DNA from: Paenibacillus rhizophilus
GTDB taxonomy: Bacteria; Bacillota; Bacilli; Paenibacillales; Paenibacillaceae
Direction: 5' to 3'
DNA length: 64,000 nucleotides
Assembly (NCBI RefSeq): GCF_003854965.1
Contig: NZ_RQPI01000013.1
Coordinates: 1 to 64,000, forward strand
In this document: piece by piece, positions 24,234 through 33,189 of the stretch
Layout: each line of letters begins with the position of its first letter
Position numbering within the stretch: the stretch's first letter is position 1
Made by a program: the position numbers and the translations under genes
Notes under the pieces: model-generated
The model's database searches: none
The model's input: only the letters and a program-made list of their open reading frames with translations
Told to the model about the DNA's origin: nothing

Positions 24234-25025
24234 TTATTTTACCAGCACGGCGGCAAAATCCTTGATCACATCGGCTAGCTGCTCGGGTTCTTCAAACAGG
24301 CTCATATGGCCTGCCCGGGCAATGACCGTCTTCGTAACGTTCGGTTTGTCCGCGGTAAAGGTCTTCTCCAGCGGCACAAGGCCGTCCTTCTCCCCAGCCA
24401 CAAGCAGCACCGGCAGCCCGCTGGCGGAGATCACATCGCGCCGGTCGGGACGTTCCCGCATCGCCAAAGCGGCTCCCGCCGCGCCCTGAGGCGGCGTCTT
24501 ATAGCCGATTTCCCGGGCCCGCTGCAGCAGCTCCGGCGAGGACTTGGCCGTCTCCGGTGCGAATATTCCGGGCACGAATCCGTCCACAAAGTCCGTAATG
24601 CCTTGCGACTGGATGGTAGCGACAGCGATGAGCCGCTTCTCCTTCGCCTCATCGCTGTCCGGGTATGCCGTGGAGTGGATCAGACCGAAGGCGTTCAGAC
24701 GCGAGGCATGCCGCTGCGCGAACGAAAGGGTGACATAACCGCCCAGCGAGTGGCCCAGCAGCGTAACCTTGGGAATGTCCAGCGCATCCAGCAGATACAG
24801 AACGTCATCGGCCATTTGTTCGATAGTGTAGGCGCCAAGCGGCGCATCGGAAGAACCGTGCCCACGCAGGTCGGGGGCAATGACGCGGTAGCTTCCTCTT
24901 AGAATCGGAATGACCTTCTCCCAGTATTCCGCGCTGCCGCAGAAACCGTGGAGCAGAACAAGAACTTCACCCTGCCCTTGATCGTTGTAACAAATGGGGC
25001 TTCCTTCACAACGCACCGTTTCCAT
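24234..25025 (-). CDS. Alpha/beta hydrolase
   Basis: 263 residues, full alpha/beta-hydrolase fold: oxyanion LLHGFCGSAEYW, nucleophile elbow LLGHSLGGYVTLSFA, acid residue in VAGEKDGLVPLE and catalytic His in IARAGHMSLFEEP. No substrate-specific features. The start is set at ATG 25025, with GAAGGAAG upstream; the longer frame back to 25070 lacks a site. Single gene; the divergent repeat copy E follows its stop. Confidence 0.9.
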   Translation of the reverse strand: METVRCEGSPICYNDQGQGEVLVLLHGFCGSAEYWEKVIPILRGSYRVIAPDLRGHGSSDAPLGAYTIEQMADDVLYLLDALDIPKVTLLGHSLGGYVTLSFAQRHASRLNAFGLIHSTAYPDSDEAKEKRLIAVATIQSQGITDFVDGFVPGIFAPETAKSSPELLQRAREIGYKTPPQGAAGAALAMRERPDRRDVISASGLPVLLVAGEKDGLVPLEKTFTADKPNVTKTVIARAGHMSLFEEPEQLADVIKDFAAVLVK

Positions 25026-25103
25026 GACAGCTTCCTTCTTTCTTCTTATATGTACCTGATCGGTAATCATTATTTAAGCCAATTGGACAAGATTGAAACG
25101 CCT

Positions 25104-25634
25104 TCAACGGGAGATCCCGAATCCCGCCGCCGCTGCGGCGGCAATTGTTCCGGCCATACCCATCACCCGGTGCAGTGGCGTTGTCTGAAGTGTCCGGTAC
25201 GGCTTCGGTCCGTTCGCGTCGACGACGGCGGCCAGGCTGTAATGACCTACTGCGGGCAGAACCAGGCCTACGGATTTGGCCGGGTGCAGCGGTTCCATGG
25301 AGACGAAATAACAACCAACGGCCGCATACGGACCGAGGCAGGCATCTATGGCAATGACGACATGCTCCAAGGGGATTTCATCAATTCTGTTCGTCAGGTT
25401 ATTTGCATCGCAAGGGGATGGCAGCGTGCCGATCACATGGGGAAATCCATATTCCAGCAGCCGGCTTCCCGTCAACGGTCCAAGCGAATCACCGGTAGAC
25501 CGGTCCGTACCGACGCACAGGAAGGTAACCTCATCCGGTGTATGCAGTTCCCGGATTTCGCGAAAGAAAGCGGTCAGGCCGCCGGCATCCATCTTTCGCT
25601 TCTGGCCTCCCGGCCCTTGTTCCCTGATTGCCAT
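25104..25634 (-). CDS. yyaC: Spore protease-like protein YyaC (DUF1256)
   Basis: About 176 residues. It has the DUF1256/YyaC sequence FLCVGTDRSTGDSLGPLTGSRL, IGTLPSPCDANNLTNRI, VVIAIDACLGPYAAVG and LVLPAVGHYSLAAVVDA, related to the germination protease GPR. It is found in endospore formers and expressed in sporulation in Bacillus. The start at ATG 25634 has AAAGGGGG 11 bp upstream; an in-frame ATG at 25679 cannot be excluded. Confidence 0.88.
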   Translation of the reverse strand: MAIREQGPGGQKRKMDAGGLTAFFREIRELHTPDEVTFLCVGTDRSTGDSLGPLTGSRLLEYGFPHVIGTLPSPCDANNLTNRIDEIPLEHVVIAIDACLGPYAAVGCYFVSMEPLHPAKSVGLVLPAVGHYSLAAVVDANGPKPYRTLQTTPLHRVMGMAGTIAAAAAAGFGISR

Positions 25635-25777
25635 GCCCTGCGTTTCCCCCTTTGATAATGAAATTTTTGTTCCATCCATTTTACGATAAATTAATTTCGG
25701 GAACAAATATGGTGTCTGCGGCGTTAACCATGGTAAAATACATAGATTAATGCGTAGAAAGGATGAACGCGAACATC

Positions 25778-25999
25778 ATGGATTTATCGAACCCGACCCA
25801 GAGCAATGTCGAATATATGATCGAGTGCATCAAGACCAAGCTGAAAATGGCCAGCGCCGCCGCGATGCAGTCTTCCGCCTTCTCGCTGGACAAATATGAG
25901 GATATCCGGGACATTTACGAAGTCGTTATGGATAGCGAACGGCTCAGCATCGCTCAGGTGGAGGCTCTTGTCTCCGAGCTGGGACGCTTGCGGAAGTAG
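25778..25999 (+). CDS. yfkK: UPF0435/DUF1128 protein, YfkK-like
   Basis: 73 residues: MDLSNPTQSNVEYMIECIKTKLKM, then KYEDIRDIYEVVMDSERLSIAQVEALVSELGRLR, matching YfkK of Bacillus along its whole length. Function unknown. The start is set at ATG 25778 by comparison and because AGAAAGGATG lies upstream; ATG 25763 sits directly on that site. A strong terminator follows. Confidence 0.9.
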   Translation: MDLSNPTQSNVEYMIECIKTKLKMASAAAMQSSAFSLDKYEDIRDIYEVVMDSERLSIAQVEALVSELGRLRK

Positions 26000-26017
26000 A
26001 AACTTTCTGCAGTGAAC

Positions 26018-26076
26018 AAGGCCCCTTGTTATCGATCCGTGAAAATCGGGGTCGATCACAAGGGGCCTGTATTTTT
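26018..26076 (+). terminator. Terminator after yfkK
   Basis: Long stem AGGCCCCTTGT ... ACAAGGGGCCT with inner ATCGATC/GGTCGAT pairing, then TATTTTT. It separates yfkK from the convergent pirin gene and may act in both directions. Confidence 0.8.
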
Positions 26077-26105
26077 CGTTTCGATCTTATTTTTCCGGTC
26101 CTATG

Positions 26106-26825
26106 TCAAGGAAGATCGATTAAGATAAGCTCCGCATTGCCTTCGCTGCTCATTCCCTTAATCTTCAGATCGCAGCATTTGCGGATGCGGGCGGCATCGC
26201 CGGGTCTCAAGTGGAAATGGCCGTCCGAGCAATGAATTTCCGCGTGGCCGTCCATCAGAAACACATGGGTGCGCCGTTCCTCCGTCTGCGGGTAGATGAG
26301 TTCCCTGCCGGTCGCAAGCGTCGCCAGATAGACGGCGGCATTCTCATGGACGGCCAGGGCGCCGTCGGCTCCGTTCCCGGCAGCTACGGGAAGAAGTGTG
26401 TTCCGCCTAGAGTCCGGCGGAAAATACTTGGCATTCCACTTGGGCGGAAGTCCCGCCCGATTCGGCAGCAGCCAAATTTGCAGGAACCGTACATTTTCCG
26501 TCTCGGACGGGTTCGTCTCCGAATGGCTGATCCCCGTTCCCGCACTCATCACCTGAACCGAGCCCGCCTGAAGATCGGCCTTGTTGCCAAGGTCATCCTC
26601 GTGCCGCAGTATCCCCGATACAACATAGGTTATAATTTCCAAATCGTGATGGGGATGCCTGTGCATGCCCTGCTTCGGCTTAAGCTCATTTTCGTTATGC
26701 GCCAGCAGACAGCCGAAATGGGCGTTGCTGGGATCGTCATAATCGGCAAAAGAAAAACTGAATTCACTGTGTATCCACTCTCTATTCGAAGTGTGCCTTT
26801 CCGCGGATGTCACCACTTTAATCAT
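26106..26825 (-). CDS. Pirin-family bicupin protein
   Basis: 239 residues. The N-terminal cupin has the metal-binding sequence GMHRHPHHDLEIITYVVSG and later SAGTGISHSETNPS; the C-terminal cupin is more degenerate (THVFLMDGHAEIHC). It resembles YhhW/pirin proteins, some of which have quercetinase activity. Length and motifs are normal. Single gene, ATG 26825, with GGAGGTGCGTAAATT upstream. Confidence 0.92.
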   Translation of the reverse strand: MIKVVTSAERHTSNREWIHSEFSFSFADYDDPSNAHFGCLLAHNENELKPKQGMHRHPHHDLEIITYVVSGILRHEDDLGNKADLQAGSVQVMSAGTGISHSETNPSETENVRFLQIWLLPNRAGLPPKWNAKYFPPDSRRNTLLPVAAGNGADGALAVHENAAVYLATLATGRELIYPQTEERRTHVFLMDGHAEIHCSDGHFHLRPGDAARIRKCCDLKIKGMSSEGNAELILIDLP

Positions 26826-26957
26826 AATTTACGCACCTCCAAAGATGTAAGAAGCTCCCCTTGGCCTTCGGCAAGGGCAAACCTTTGAATCTAGTAAATA
26901 GGCGCTTTAATTATGTATTTTTTACCCGATCCGCGTCTGGCTCAATCACGCTTCCCT

Positions 26958-27959
26958 TCATATGAGTTCAAGTTTGAACACCGTTTCCGCACGGCCGACA
27001 TGCATGCCCTCGTCATTCTCGATATCGCTTGGGAAGGCAGCCTCCAGCTTTCTTAGCGTCGCCCGGTTGCCATAACCGATCTGCTCCAAAATGCTGCGCA
27101 CAATCAGCCCCCATTCTTCCTCGGAGCCGTCCAGTATTTTAAAGGCAAATCCAAGACGCTCGTTTCGCAGCCCGAAGCAGTATACTCCCTTGAAACCGCC
27201 TTTGGCTATAATATTGTCGTCCTCAAGCAGCAGAGAATCCAGCCGTCCGTGTCCGGCCACCATCTCCGGATGGGCATGCATAGACGATGTAATCAGCTTT
27301 ACCGCCTCTCTCGTCGCGATATCTTCGATCAGTTCGGGGCAGGAGAGCTTTAAATAGGCATGAGCCAGTCCCGTCAAAGGCAGCGCGAACACCGGCAACC
27401 CGCATCCGTCCGTTCCCAAGCTGATGTCTTTTGGGGACAGGCCGGCCATGTAAGCGACCGTTTGAAGAACCTCCCGCTGAACCGGATGGTCCGGCTTCGC
27501 GTATCCTTCCAGCGGCAACGCCTTTGATTTGCTGTAAGACAGCAGCCCCAGATGCTTGCCGGAGCAGTTATGGTACAGCTTCCGCTTGCCCTTGCCGCGG
27601 ACTGCCTCCTCGCGGCTGCCTTCGTCAAGCGGATAGCTGGAAGCGCAGATCATGCAATTTTCCGTGATGCCTGTCTTGGCGGAAATACTCTCCAGCGCTT
27701 GAAGATGATAGTCCTCTCCGCGGTGCGAGGCGGTCATGAGGGCGATTTCGGCCGCGCTCAGACCATACTTGCCGGCAATTCCGCCGCGTATGCCCGGGAT
27801 CGCTTGCAGCGGCTTTGCCGAAGAACGGGTGAAGGACACAAAGCCGGGGTCCCCTGCATAGCCTTTCAACACGCCGTTCTCCCCCACCATTGCGATGTGC
27901 CCGCTGTGGGCGCATTCCATCAGATTGGCCCGATACTCTTTTACCAAAACCGTCTCCAT
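26958..27959 (-). CDS. L-asparaginase II family (Rhizobium etli ReAV type)
   Basis: 333 residues. Conserved blocks are FTRSSAKPLQAIPGIRGG, MTASHRGEDYH, YHNCSGKHLGLL and LGTDGCGLPVFALPLTGLA, including the Ser/Lys and Cys residues that form the active and zinc site in this family. It hydrolyses asparagine to aspartate and ammonia and is unrelated to the AnsA/AnsZ type. Single gene; ATG 27959 with AGGAGAGAC upstream. Confidence 0.9.
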   Translation of the reverse strand: METVLVKEYRANLMECAHSGHIAMVGENGVLKGYAGDPGFVSFTRSSAKPLQAIPGIRGGIAGKYGLSAAEIALMTASHRGEDYHLQALESISAKTGITENCMICASSYPLDEGSREEAVRGKGKRKLYHNCSGKHLGLLSYSKSKALPLEGYAKPDHPVQREVLQTVAYMAGLSPKDISLGTDGCGLPVFALPLTGLAHAYLKLSCPELIEDIATREAVKLITSSMHAHPEMVAGHGRLDSLLLEDDNIIAKGGFKGVYCFGLRNERLGFAFKILDGSEEEWGLIVRSILEQIGYGNRATLRKLEAAFPSDIENDEGMHVGRAETVFKLELI

Positions 27960-28252
27960 GCTGGTCTCTCCTCTTTCTCTATGTGGTTTCCTATTATTAG
28001 TGAATAGTATTGTAAGTTATTAATGCATCATTTTGAAAGAACTATATAATCTAGCAGTCAAATGACGCCGTTTGTAAAGGTTCAAAAAGGACGGTTTACC
28101 CTATATATTAGCGCCCGTTCATTCCGTTTCCTCAGTTATCCTTCTCCAATCTTTCCCGTACGCTTCCGCTGTTTCAGCACATTCGCCCAAGTTTATATAC
28201 GAAGTAAGATGAACTCATCGTACTACGATTTCCAAACAAAGGAGGCGATCGT

Positions 28253-28510
28253 ATGTGGGGAATCATCATCAGCATCGTGATGGCAATCGTCATCGGCATT
28301 ATAGGTGATGCTATAGCCGGAGGCGATATGCCCGGCGGGATCATCGGCTCGATGGTTGCAGGCTTTATCGGCGCTTGGCTGGGAGCATACTTATTCGGCA
28401 GCTTTGGCCCTGTGATCGGTAATTTCGCCGTCATTCCGGCAATTATCGGTACCATGCTGTTCATATTTCTGCTGGGTTTGATTTCCAGACTACTGCGACG
28501 CGCCACCTGA
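28253..28510 (+). CDS. GlsB/YeaQ/YmgE-family stress membrane protein
   Basis: 85 residues with three hydrophobic segments and many glycines: ISIVMAIVIGIIGDAIAGG, GGIIGSMVAGFIGAWLGAYLFG and IIGTMLFIFLLGLI. This is the transglycosylase-associated protein family. ATG 28253 is preceded by AAAGGAGG. It lies 38 bp before the YtxH-like gene, probably in one transcript. Confidence 0.9.
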   Translation: MWGIIISIVMAIVIGIIGDAIAGGDMPGGIIGSMVAGFIGAWLGAYLFGSFGPVIGNFAVIPAIIGTMLFIFLLGLISRLLRRAT

Positions 28511-28548
28511 TTTTGGATTCACATTATTCTAATGAGGAGTGATTTGTG

Positions 28549-29085
28549 ATGAATAAAGCAGAAACAGAATATCCAGTACAAAGCGGCGGGACTTTTGCAA
28601 AAGGAGTCTTAATCGGTGGCCTGCTCGGTGCAGCGGCGGCGCTCCTCTTTGCGCCCAAACCGGGACGCGAAATGCGCAGCGACCTGTCCGACAAGCTGAC
28701 TCTGGCGACCGACAAAACGAAAGAAATTTCCGGCAAGGTCAGCGACAAGACGAAAACGCTCGCTTCGACAGTCGGCGGAAAGGCGTCGGATCTTGCCAGC
28801 ACCGTAACCGCCAAAGCATCCGACTTGGCCAGCACCGTCTCGTCTAAAGCTTCAGATATCCTGACAACCGTCAGCGACAGCAAGCAGCAAATAGCCGCCA
28901 CCTTGCAGGAAACCGGAAAAGATGTTTCCGATACCGTCAGTTCCGCTTCCGCAGAGGTAAGCGAAGACGTCAAGGATGCTTCAAAGAAGGTCGCCGATCA
29001 GGCCAAAGACGCTTCCGAGGATGTCTCCGAAGAAGCGAAGGACGCCTCGGACGGGGTCAAAGCTTCCTATAAATCAACTTATTAA
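28549..29085 (+). CDS. YtxH-domain general stress protein
   Basis: 178 residues. The N-terminal glycine-rich membrane segment FAKGVLIGGLLGAAAALLFAPKPGREMR is the YtxH domain. A long hydrophilic repeat region with S/T/D/K/A heptad-like units follows (ASTVTAKASDLASTVSSKASD, EVSEDVKDASKKVADQAKDA). In Bacillus, ytxH is in a SigB-controlled operon. GAGGAG lies upstream; GTG 28546 and ATG 28549 are both possible starts. Likely co-transcribed with the GlsB gene. Confidence 0.88.
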   Translation: MNKAETEYPVQSGGTFAKGVLIGGLLGAAAALLFAPKPGREMRSDLSDKLTLATDKTKEISGKVSDKTKTLASTVGGKASDLASTVTAKASDLASTVSSKASDILTTVSDSKQQIAATLQETGKDVSDTVSSASAEVSEDVKDASKKVADQAKDASEDVSEEAKDASDGVKASYKSTY

Positions 29086-29121
29086 GCGGTTGCTTTAAGC
29101 TTCAAGCTTTATCCTTGCTCA

Positions 29122-29155
29122 GCCAACAGCCAGCTGCGATCAGCTGGCTGTTGGC
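29122..29155 (+). terminator. Perfect 14-bp inverted repeat after the ytxH-like gene
   Basis: CCAACAGCCAGCTG and CAGCTGGCTGTTGG flank a CGAT loop. The stem is strong but no T-run follows. It may terminate, stabilise the 3' end, or both. Confidence 0.6.
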
Positions 29156-29180
29156 ATGTATGGCGCCTCACTCCATGGAC

Positions 29181-29270
29181 CAGAAGAAACGGCTCGCCGT
29201 CCTTTATAGGACAGCCCTATTTCTCGTAGAACTATCGTAAAAATATAAGGCCGGTTCGGCTATAAGAAAG
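29181..29270 (+). repeat. Two-hairpin intergenic repeat, copy D (degenerate)
   Basis: GAAACGGCTCGCCGTCC opens hairpin 1 and GGAC closes its inner stem. TTTCTCGTAGAACTATCG and then AAATATAAGG keep the family core with an insertion between. Hairpin 2 is altered: GGCCG-GTT-CGGC flanked by TATA on both sides. It sits directly before the DUF5665 gene. Confidence 0.6.
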
Positions 29271-29281
29271 CAGGGAACTTT

Positions 29282-29614
29282 ATGGGAAATCCGACTGAAA
29301 AAACGAAAACCTACGAAGTGGACGATCACCCGTTTGAACTCCGCCATGAAGTGAAGCGGCTAAATGCCAGGCTGGACAAAATCGCAGATTCGCTGGAGAA
29401 ATCGGAGTTCAAAGATATACTGGAGAATTATACAGATCCCAAAAAGCGGATCATTACGAACCTGATGGCCGGCATTTCCCGCGGCTTGGGGCTATCGCTA
29501 GGCACATTTATCATTCTCGGTTTACTGGGCTACATTATCAGCCTGTTCGTCAATGTGCCGGTCATCGGCGAGTACTTGGCCGAAATCAAAAAGTACATTG
29601 ATGCCAACAGCTGA
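29282..29614 (+). CDS. DUF5665 membrane protein
   Basis: 110 residues. The charged helical N-terminal half is HEVKRLNARLDKIADSLEKSEFKDI; a membrane segment follows (GLSLGTFIILGLLGYIISLFVNVPVIG). It matches small DUF5665-type proteins of Paenibacillus; function unknown. AAGCAGGGAACTTT upstream contains a modest site. The last bases of the gene are a 13-bp exact tandem duplication that includes the stop codon. Confidence 0.75.
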   Translation: MGNPTEKTKTYEVDDHPFELRHEVKRLNARLDKIADSLEKSEFKDILENYTDPKKRIITNLMAGISRGLGLSLGTFIILGLLGYIISLFVNVPVIGEYLAEIKKYIDANS

Positions 29615-29648
29615 TGCCAACAGCTGAAGCATGCCGTACCGCAATCCA

Positions 29649-29698
29649 GCCCGCCGAAGTTCCGGATCTGACCGGGAACTTCGGCGGGCCTTGGTTTT
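29649..29698 (+). terminator. Terminator after the DUF5665 gene
   Basis: GCCCGCCGAAGTTCC ... GGGAACTTCGGCGGGC, a 15-bp perfect stem, followed by CTTGGTTTT. Confidence 0.85.
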
Positions 29699-29751
29699 AC
29701 GCTCAGTCTTCGAAAGGAAGATGCGCTTCGGCATGCCATACTCTCCCGAAC

Positions 29752-29801
29752 ACTAATAAAGGGCATGAGCCTCCTTTCAGGAGAACACATACCCTTTATT
29801 A
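29752..29801 (-). terminator. Terminator after sigB
   Basis: CTAATAAAGGG and CCCTTTATTAG form a perfect 11-bp outer stem, with inner CTCCT/AGGAG. It lies 27 bp beyond the sigB stop. A-T pairs at the base supply the T-rich tail on the minus strand. Confidence 0.65.
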
Positions 29802-29827
29802 GTCGGGAAAGCCGCTTGTCCATTCCA

Positions 29828-30598
29828 TCAGTAAGAGGAATTGGACATGATCTGCTTCAGCTTCTCGGTCGCCCGCTTCTGGATTCGCGATACGCTCATC
29901 TGCGATACACCCAGCTTCTGGGCGATTGCCCGCTGGGACTGTCCTTCCTGGAAGGCCAGCAGCAGCACCTTCTGCTCCTGCTCCTTCAGCTGTCCAAGCG
30001 CCTGCTGAAGGTCCATACGCCGCTCTACGGTATCGTAGTCATTCGCGTCCGAGCTGATCAGTTCGCCCAGCGTTGCGCCGGTCTCTTCTTGAGACAGCGG
30101 AGAATCCAGAGAAACGTAATGATAGCATTCCCTGCCTGCAAGCACTTCGACCGTTTCCTCCACCGACAGATCCAGGTAGTGTGCGATTTCGCCCACATCC
30201 GGAGAACGCTCCAGCTTGACGGTTAGCTCGTCAATCGCCTGCTGAACCAATGCGCCTTTTTCTTTGATGCGTCTCGGAACCTGTATGTACCAGGATTTAT
30301 CGCGGAGAAAATTTTTCATATGCCCAATCATGCTCTTCATGGCATACGGTTCGAAAGGAATACCCAAGCTGATATCGTACTGCTGCAGAAGGCGGATGAG
30401 AGCCATCTGGCCAACCTGGTACAGGTCTTCATACAAGTCGGGGCGGTTGCGGGCAATCTTCCCGGCAGCCATTTTGACCATAGGTTCATATTTTTGAATC
30501 AAAGTCGTGGCAATATCATTATCCTTGGTCTGCTGATATTCCCAAATGAGAGAAACGGATTCGTCCATGGACTCTGGGGGAGTCACTCTTTCACTCAT
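29828..30598 (-). CDS. sigB: General stress sigma factor SigB (SigB/SigF/SigG family)
   Basis: 256 residues: region 2 (YEPMVKMAAGKIARNRPDLYEDLYQVGQMALIRLLQQYD, then PFEPYAMKSMIGHMKNFLRD), region 3 (IKEKGALVQQAIDELTVKLERSPDVGEIAHYLDLS) and region 4 (LGQLKEQEQKVLLLAFQEGQSQRAIAQKLGVSQMSVSRIQKRA). The start overlaps the rsbW stop (ATGA). Order rsbV-rsbW-sigB plus the SigB promoter argue for SigB rather than SpoIIAC-type SigF. A SigF-type role in sporulation is unlikely because upstream are environmental signal proteins. Confidence 0.9.
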   Translation of the reverse strand: MSERVTPPESMDESVSLIWEYQQTKDNDIATTLIQKYEPMVKMAAGKIARNRPDLYEDLYQVGQMALIRLLQQYDISLGIPFEPYAMKSMIGHMKNFLRDKSWYIQVPRRIKEKGALVQQAIDELTVKLERSPDVGEIAHYLDLSVEETVEVLAGRECYHYVSLDSPLSQEETGATLGELISSDANDYDTVERRMDLQQALGQLKEQEQKVLLLAFQEGQSQRAIAQKLGVSQMSVSRIQKRATEKLKQIMSNSSY

Positions 30599-31044
30599 AC
30601 TCTCTCCTCGCTGAGAAGTAGTCTTTTGGTCAAAGTTACGACTGTCCCCTTTCCCGACTCGCTTATTACGTTAACCTCATCCATAAGCGCCTGCATCAGA
30701 TAGAAGCCCAGCCCCCCGACTTGAACATCGCTCAGTTCCTTGTCATGCAGGGTGATGCGTTCTTCGGATGCCACATTGTCAAAGCTCTCCCCCTCGTCTT
30801 TGACAGTGATAGACAGAGCGTCCGCACTTACTTCAAAGATGACATCGACAAATCCATCCACCTGATCGTAAGCGTAAAGAACGGAATTGTTGCAAGCCTC
30901 GGAAACGGCTACCTTCATATCTTCTATATCCTCGTACGAAAAGCCCATCTTAGAAGCGATTCCGTACAAATTGAGTCTAACAATATCGACATATTCCGCG
31001 CTGGCCGGCAACTGAAGTATCACTTTTTGTATATCATCACTCAT
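30595..31044 (-). CDS. rsbW: Anti-sigma B factor / serine kinase RsbW
   Basis: 149 residues, GHKL-type kinase: N-box DMKVAVSEACNNSVLYAY, G1 VKDEGESFD and G2 VGGLGFYLMQALMDEV. It binds SigB in unstressed cells and inactivates RsbV by phosphorylation. Length is usual. It starts 18 bp after rsbV with AGGAAAGGA upstream and overlaps sigB. Confidence 0.93.
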   Translation of the reverse strand: MSDDIQKVILQLPASAEYVDIVRLNLYGIASKMGFSYEDIEDMKVAVSEACNNSVLYAYDQVDGFVDVIFEVSADALSITVKDEGESFDNVASEERITLHDKELSDVQVGGLGFYLMQALMDEVNVISESGKGTVVTLTKRLLLSEERV

Positions 31045-31062
31045 TCTATGTTCGGTCCTTTC

Positions 31063-31401
31063 CTAGTGGGAATTCTCTTGGGAGGCGAAAAATTTGGCGA
31101 TCCCTGTCATATCAAACAGCTTCTGAATTTGCGGCGGAACTTCCTCCACGGTGAATTTGACATCCATCCCGTGTCTTGCCTTGAGGATCGACAAGAGAAT
31201 TCCTATTCCCGTGCTGTCGATATACTTCAATTCTTTCATGTTAATGACAAGATCAAGCGCTGTATCCCCCACTAGCGGCTCCATTACCAGCCGGAAATCG
31301 GGAGCAACCGACAAATCGAGCTCTCCGCTTAAGTAGACTGTGCAGACACTGCCTTCGGTCTTGGTCGTTGCATGAAACTTTTCACTCTTATGTGTATTCA
31401 T
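31063..31401 (-). CDS. rsbV: Anti-anti-sigma factor RsbV (STAS domain)
   Basis: 112 residues. STAS domain with SVCTVYLSGELDLSVAPDF and the phosphoacceptor serine in LKYIDSTGIGILLSI. Dephosphorylated RsbV binds RsbW and frees SigB. The start is set at ATG 31401 (MNTHKSEKFHATT), with CAGGAGAG 8 bp upstream; the frame runs on to 31464 through the promoter. First gene of rsbV-rsbW-sigB. Confidence 0.93.
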   Translation of the reverse strand: MNTHKSEKFHATTKTEGSVCTVYLSGELDLSVAPDFRLVMEPLVGDTALDLVINMKELKYIDSTGIGILLSILKARHGMDVKFTVEEVPPQIQKLFDMTGIAKFFASQENSH

Positions 31402-31436
31402 AGACAATCTCTCCTGATTAATGTTTTCTTTACCAA

Positions 31437-31462
31437 TAACCCTTAAGACATACTCTTGAAAC
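31437..31462 (-). promoter_or_regulatory. SigB-dependent promoter of rsbV-rsbW-sigB
   Basis: On the minus strand: GTTTCA (31457-31462), 14-bp spacer, GGGTTA (31437-31442), close to the SigB consensus GTTTAA-N13-15-GGGTAT, about 30 bp upstream of rsbV. This fits positive autoregulation of the operon as in Bacillus and Listeria. Confidence 0.75.
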
Positions 31463-31498
31463 AAAAAAATCGGACTTCGTTCCCTGGTAACTGCTGGA

Positions 31499-33172
31499 TC
31501 AGGCGGGATTCGACGTGGTATCCCGGTCGTGATCCAGGCTTTCCTCGCCGGAATATCGGGACAAAATTTGTTTGAGGCTGCTCAGTTTGAGCGGCTTGCT
31601 GATATAATCGTCCATGCCGGCGGCCAGGCAGCGGCTCTGAATGCCGTCCATGACATTGGCCGTCATGGCGATAATAACAGGGGACCCGAACTCCTGCTTT
31701 TTTCCCCGCCGAATCTCTCGCGTCGCCTCGAGTCCGTCCATTCGGGGCATGTGGAGGTCCATAAATATCAGATTGTATGGACGGGATAGCGCCAAGCCGG
31801 TGGCCTGACGCCCATCCTCGGCCACATCCGCCTTCACTCCCAGCTTCTCCAGCATGCTGACCATCAGCTTTTGGTTGATAGGATGATCTTCTACAACAAG
31901 CACTTTGTATTGGCCTTCCTGGCGGAGCGGAACTTCAGCCTCTTTCTTCTCAGGCCGACCGCCTCCGCGCGGATCATCCTCCGGGACTCCCGCCACAATG
32001 GTGAACACGAAGGCGGCCCCTTTTTCTTCCATATATTCCACCCGAATATCGCCTCCCATCATGCCCACCAGCGATTTGCAGATGGCAAGACCCAGGCCTG
32101 TGCCTCCGTACTTCCGGGTCATCGAAGAATCAAGCTGGGAGAAGGGCTGGAACAGACGGTCGCGCTTTTCCGGAGAGATGCCGATGCCGGTATCCTTGAC
32201 CGTAAATTCGACAACAATCTCGTTATCTCCTCTCTTCGCGCCGGATACGACCAAATAAACCCCGCCTTGATTGGTGAACTTGACGGCATTCGACACCAGG
32301 TTCATCAGCACCTGGCGAAGCCGCGCCATATCCCCGTACAGCACCTCCGGCAGCCTGTGGTCGATAAAGAAGGCCAGCTCCAGGTTCTTTTTACCCGCTT
32401 CCGCGGAGAACAGGCTGAAGACCTCCTGAATGCAGTTCCGAAGTTCGAACAGCTGGACTTCCATTTCCATTTTGCCGGATTCCATCTTCGTAAAATCAAG
32501 AATATCGTTAATGACGGTGACGAGAGTGTCTGCGCTCCTGCGGATGATTTCTGCGTATTCCTGCTGCTCCGTTGTCAGCGCCGTTTCCATCAGCAGGTCG
32601 ATCATCCCCACGACCCCGTTCATCGGTGTGCGTATTTCATGGCTCATCATGGCCAAAAATTCAGTCTTTGCCCTTGCGGCGATTTCCGCATCTTCCTTCG
32701 CCTTGATCAGCTCCTGGTTGATCCGCTCCAATTCTTGCGTCTTCTGCTGGAGCAGCATCGACTGGGTCTGGTGCTTCTTGGTCGTCAGGAACATGTCGAC
32801 AAAGCCTTCGATTTTCGATTTCAGAATTTGCGGGATAAACGGCTTAACCATATAGTCGATGGCCCCTGCGGAATATCCGGCAAACAGATGCTCCGCTTCC
32901 TTGCTGTTGGCCGAAATAAAAATAATCGGAATATCCTTGGTCTTGTCCCTTGACTTGATCAGTTTGGCGGTCTCAATCCCGTCCATTCCCGGCATCTGAA
33001 CATCAAGAACGATAACGGCGAATTCATGCCTCAGCAGACATCTCAGCGCCTCTTCTCCGGAGTTTGCCTTTATTAATTTGTATTGCTGGCTTTCAAGGAC
33101 CGCCTCAAGCGCCAGCAAGTTTTCCGGACGGTCGTCTACCAGCAGGATATGAATCGGTTCTTGAACCCCCAT
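31499..33172 (-). CDS. Hybrid histidine kinase with two receiver domains (REC-HisKA-HATPase-REC)
   Basis: 557 residues, soluble, with no membrane segment. N-terminal receiver ([13 protein letters not shown], phosphoacceptor Asp57 in [13 protein letters not shown]), coiled linker (about 130-168), HisKA with His178 in [12 protein letters not shown], HATPase with [15 protein letters not shown] and GGTGLGLAI, then a C-terminal receiver ([26 protein letters not shown]). AGGAGGGG precedes ATG 33172. It stands between the CheR gene and rsbV. A kinase at this position is extra compared with the B. cereus rsbY-rsbM-rsbK set. Confidence 0.88.
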   Translation of the reverse strand: MGVQEPIHILLVDDRPENLLALEAVLESQQYKLIKANSGEEALRCLLRHEFAVIVLDVQMPGMDGIETAKLIKSRDKTKDIPIIFISANSKEAEHLFAGYSAGAIDYMVKPFIPQILKSKIEGFVDMFLTTKKHQTQSMLLQQKTQELERINQELIKAKEDAEIAARAKTEFLAMMSHEIRTPMNGVVGMIDLLMETALTTEQQEYAEIIRRSADTLVTVINDILDFTKMESGKMEMEVQLFELRNCIQEVFSLFSAEAGKKNLELAFFIDHRLPEVLYGDMARLRQVLMNLVSNAVKFTNQGGVYLVVSGAKRGDNEIVVEFTVKDTGIGISPEKRDRLFQPFSQLDSSMTRKYGGTGLGLAICKSLVGMMGGDIRVEYMEEKGAAFVFTIVAGVPEDDPRGGGRPEKKEAEVPLRQEGQYKVLVVEDHPINQKLMVSMLEKLGVKADVAEDGRQATGLALSRPYNLIFMDLHMPRMDGLEATREIRRGKKQEFGSPVIIAMTANVMDGIQSRCLAAGMDDYISKPLKLSSLKQILSRYSGEESLDHDRDTTSNPA

Positions 33173-33189
33173 AAGCCCCTCCTAAGACA

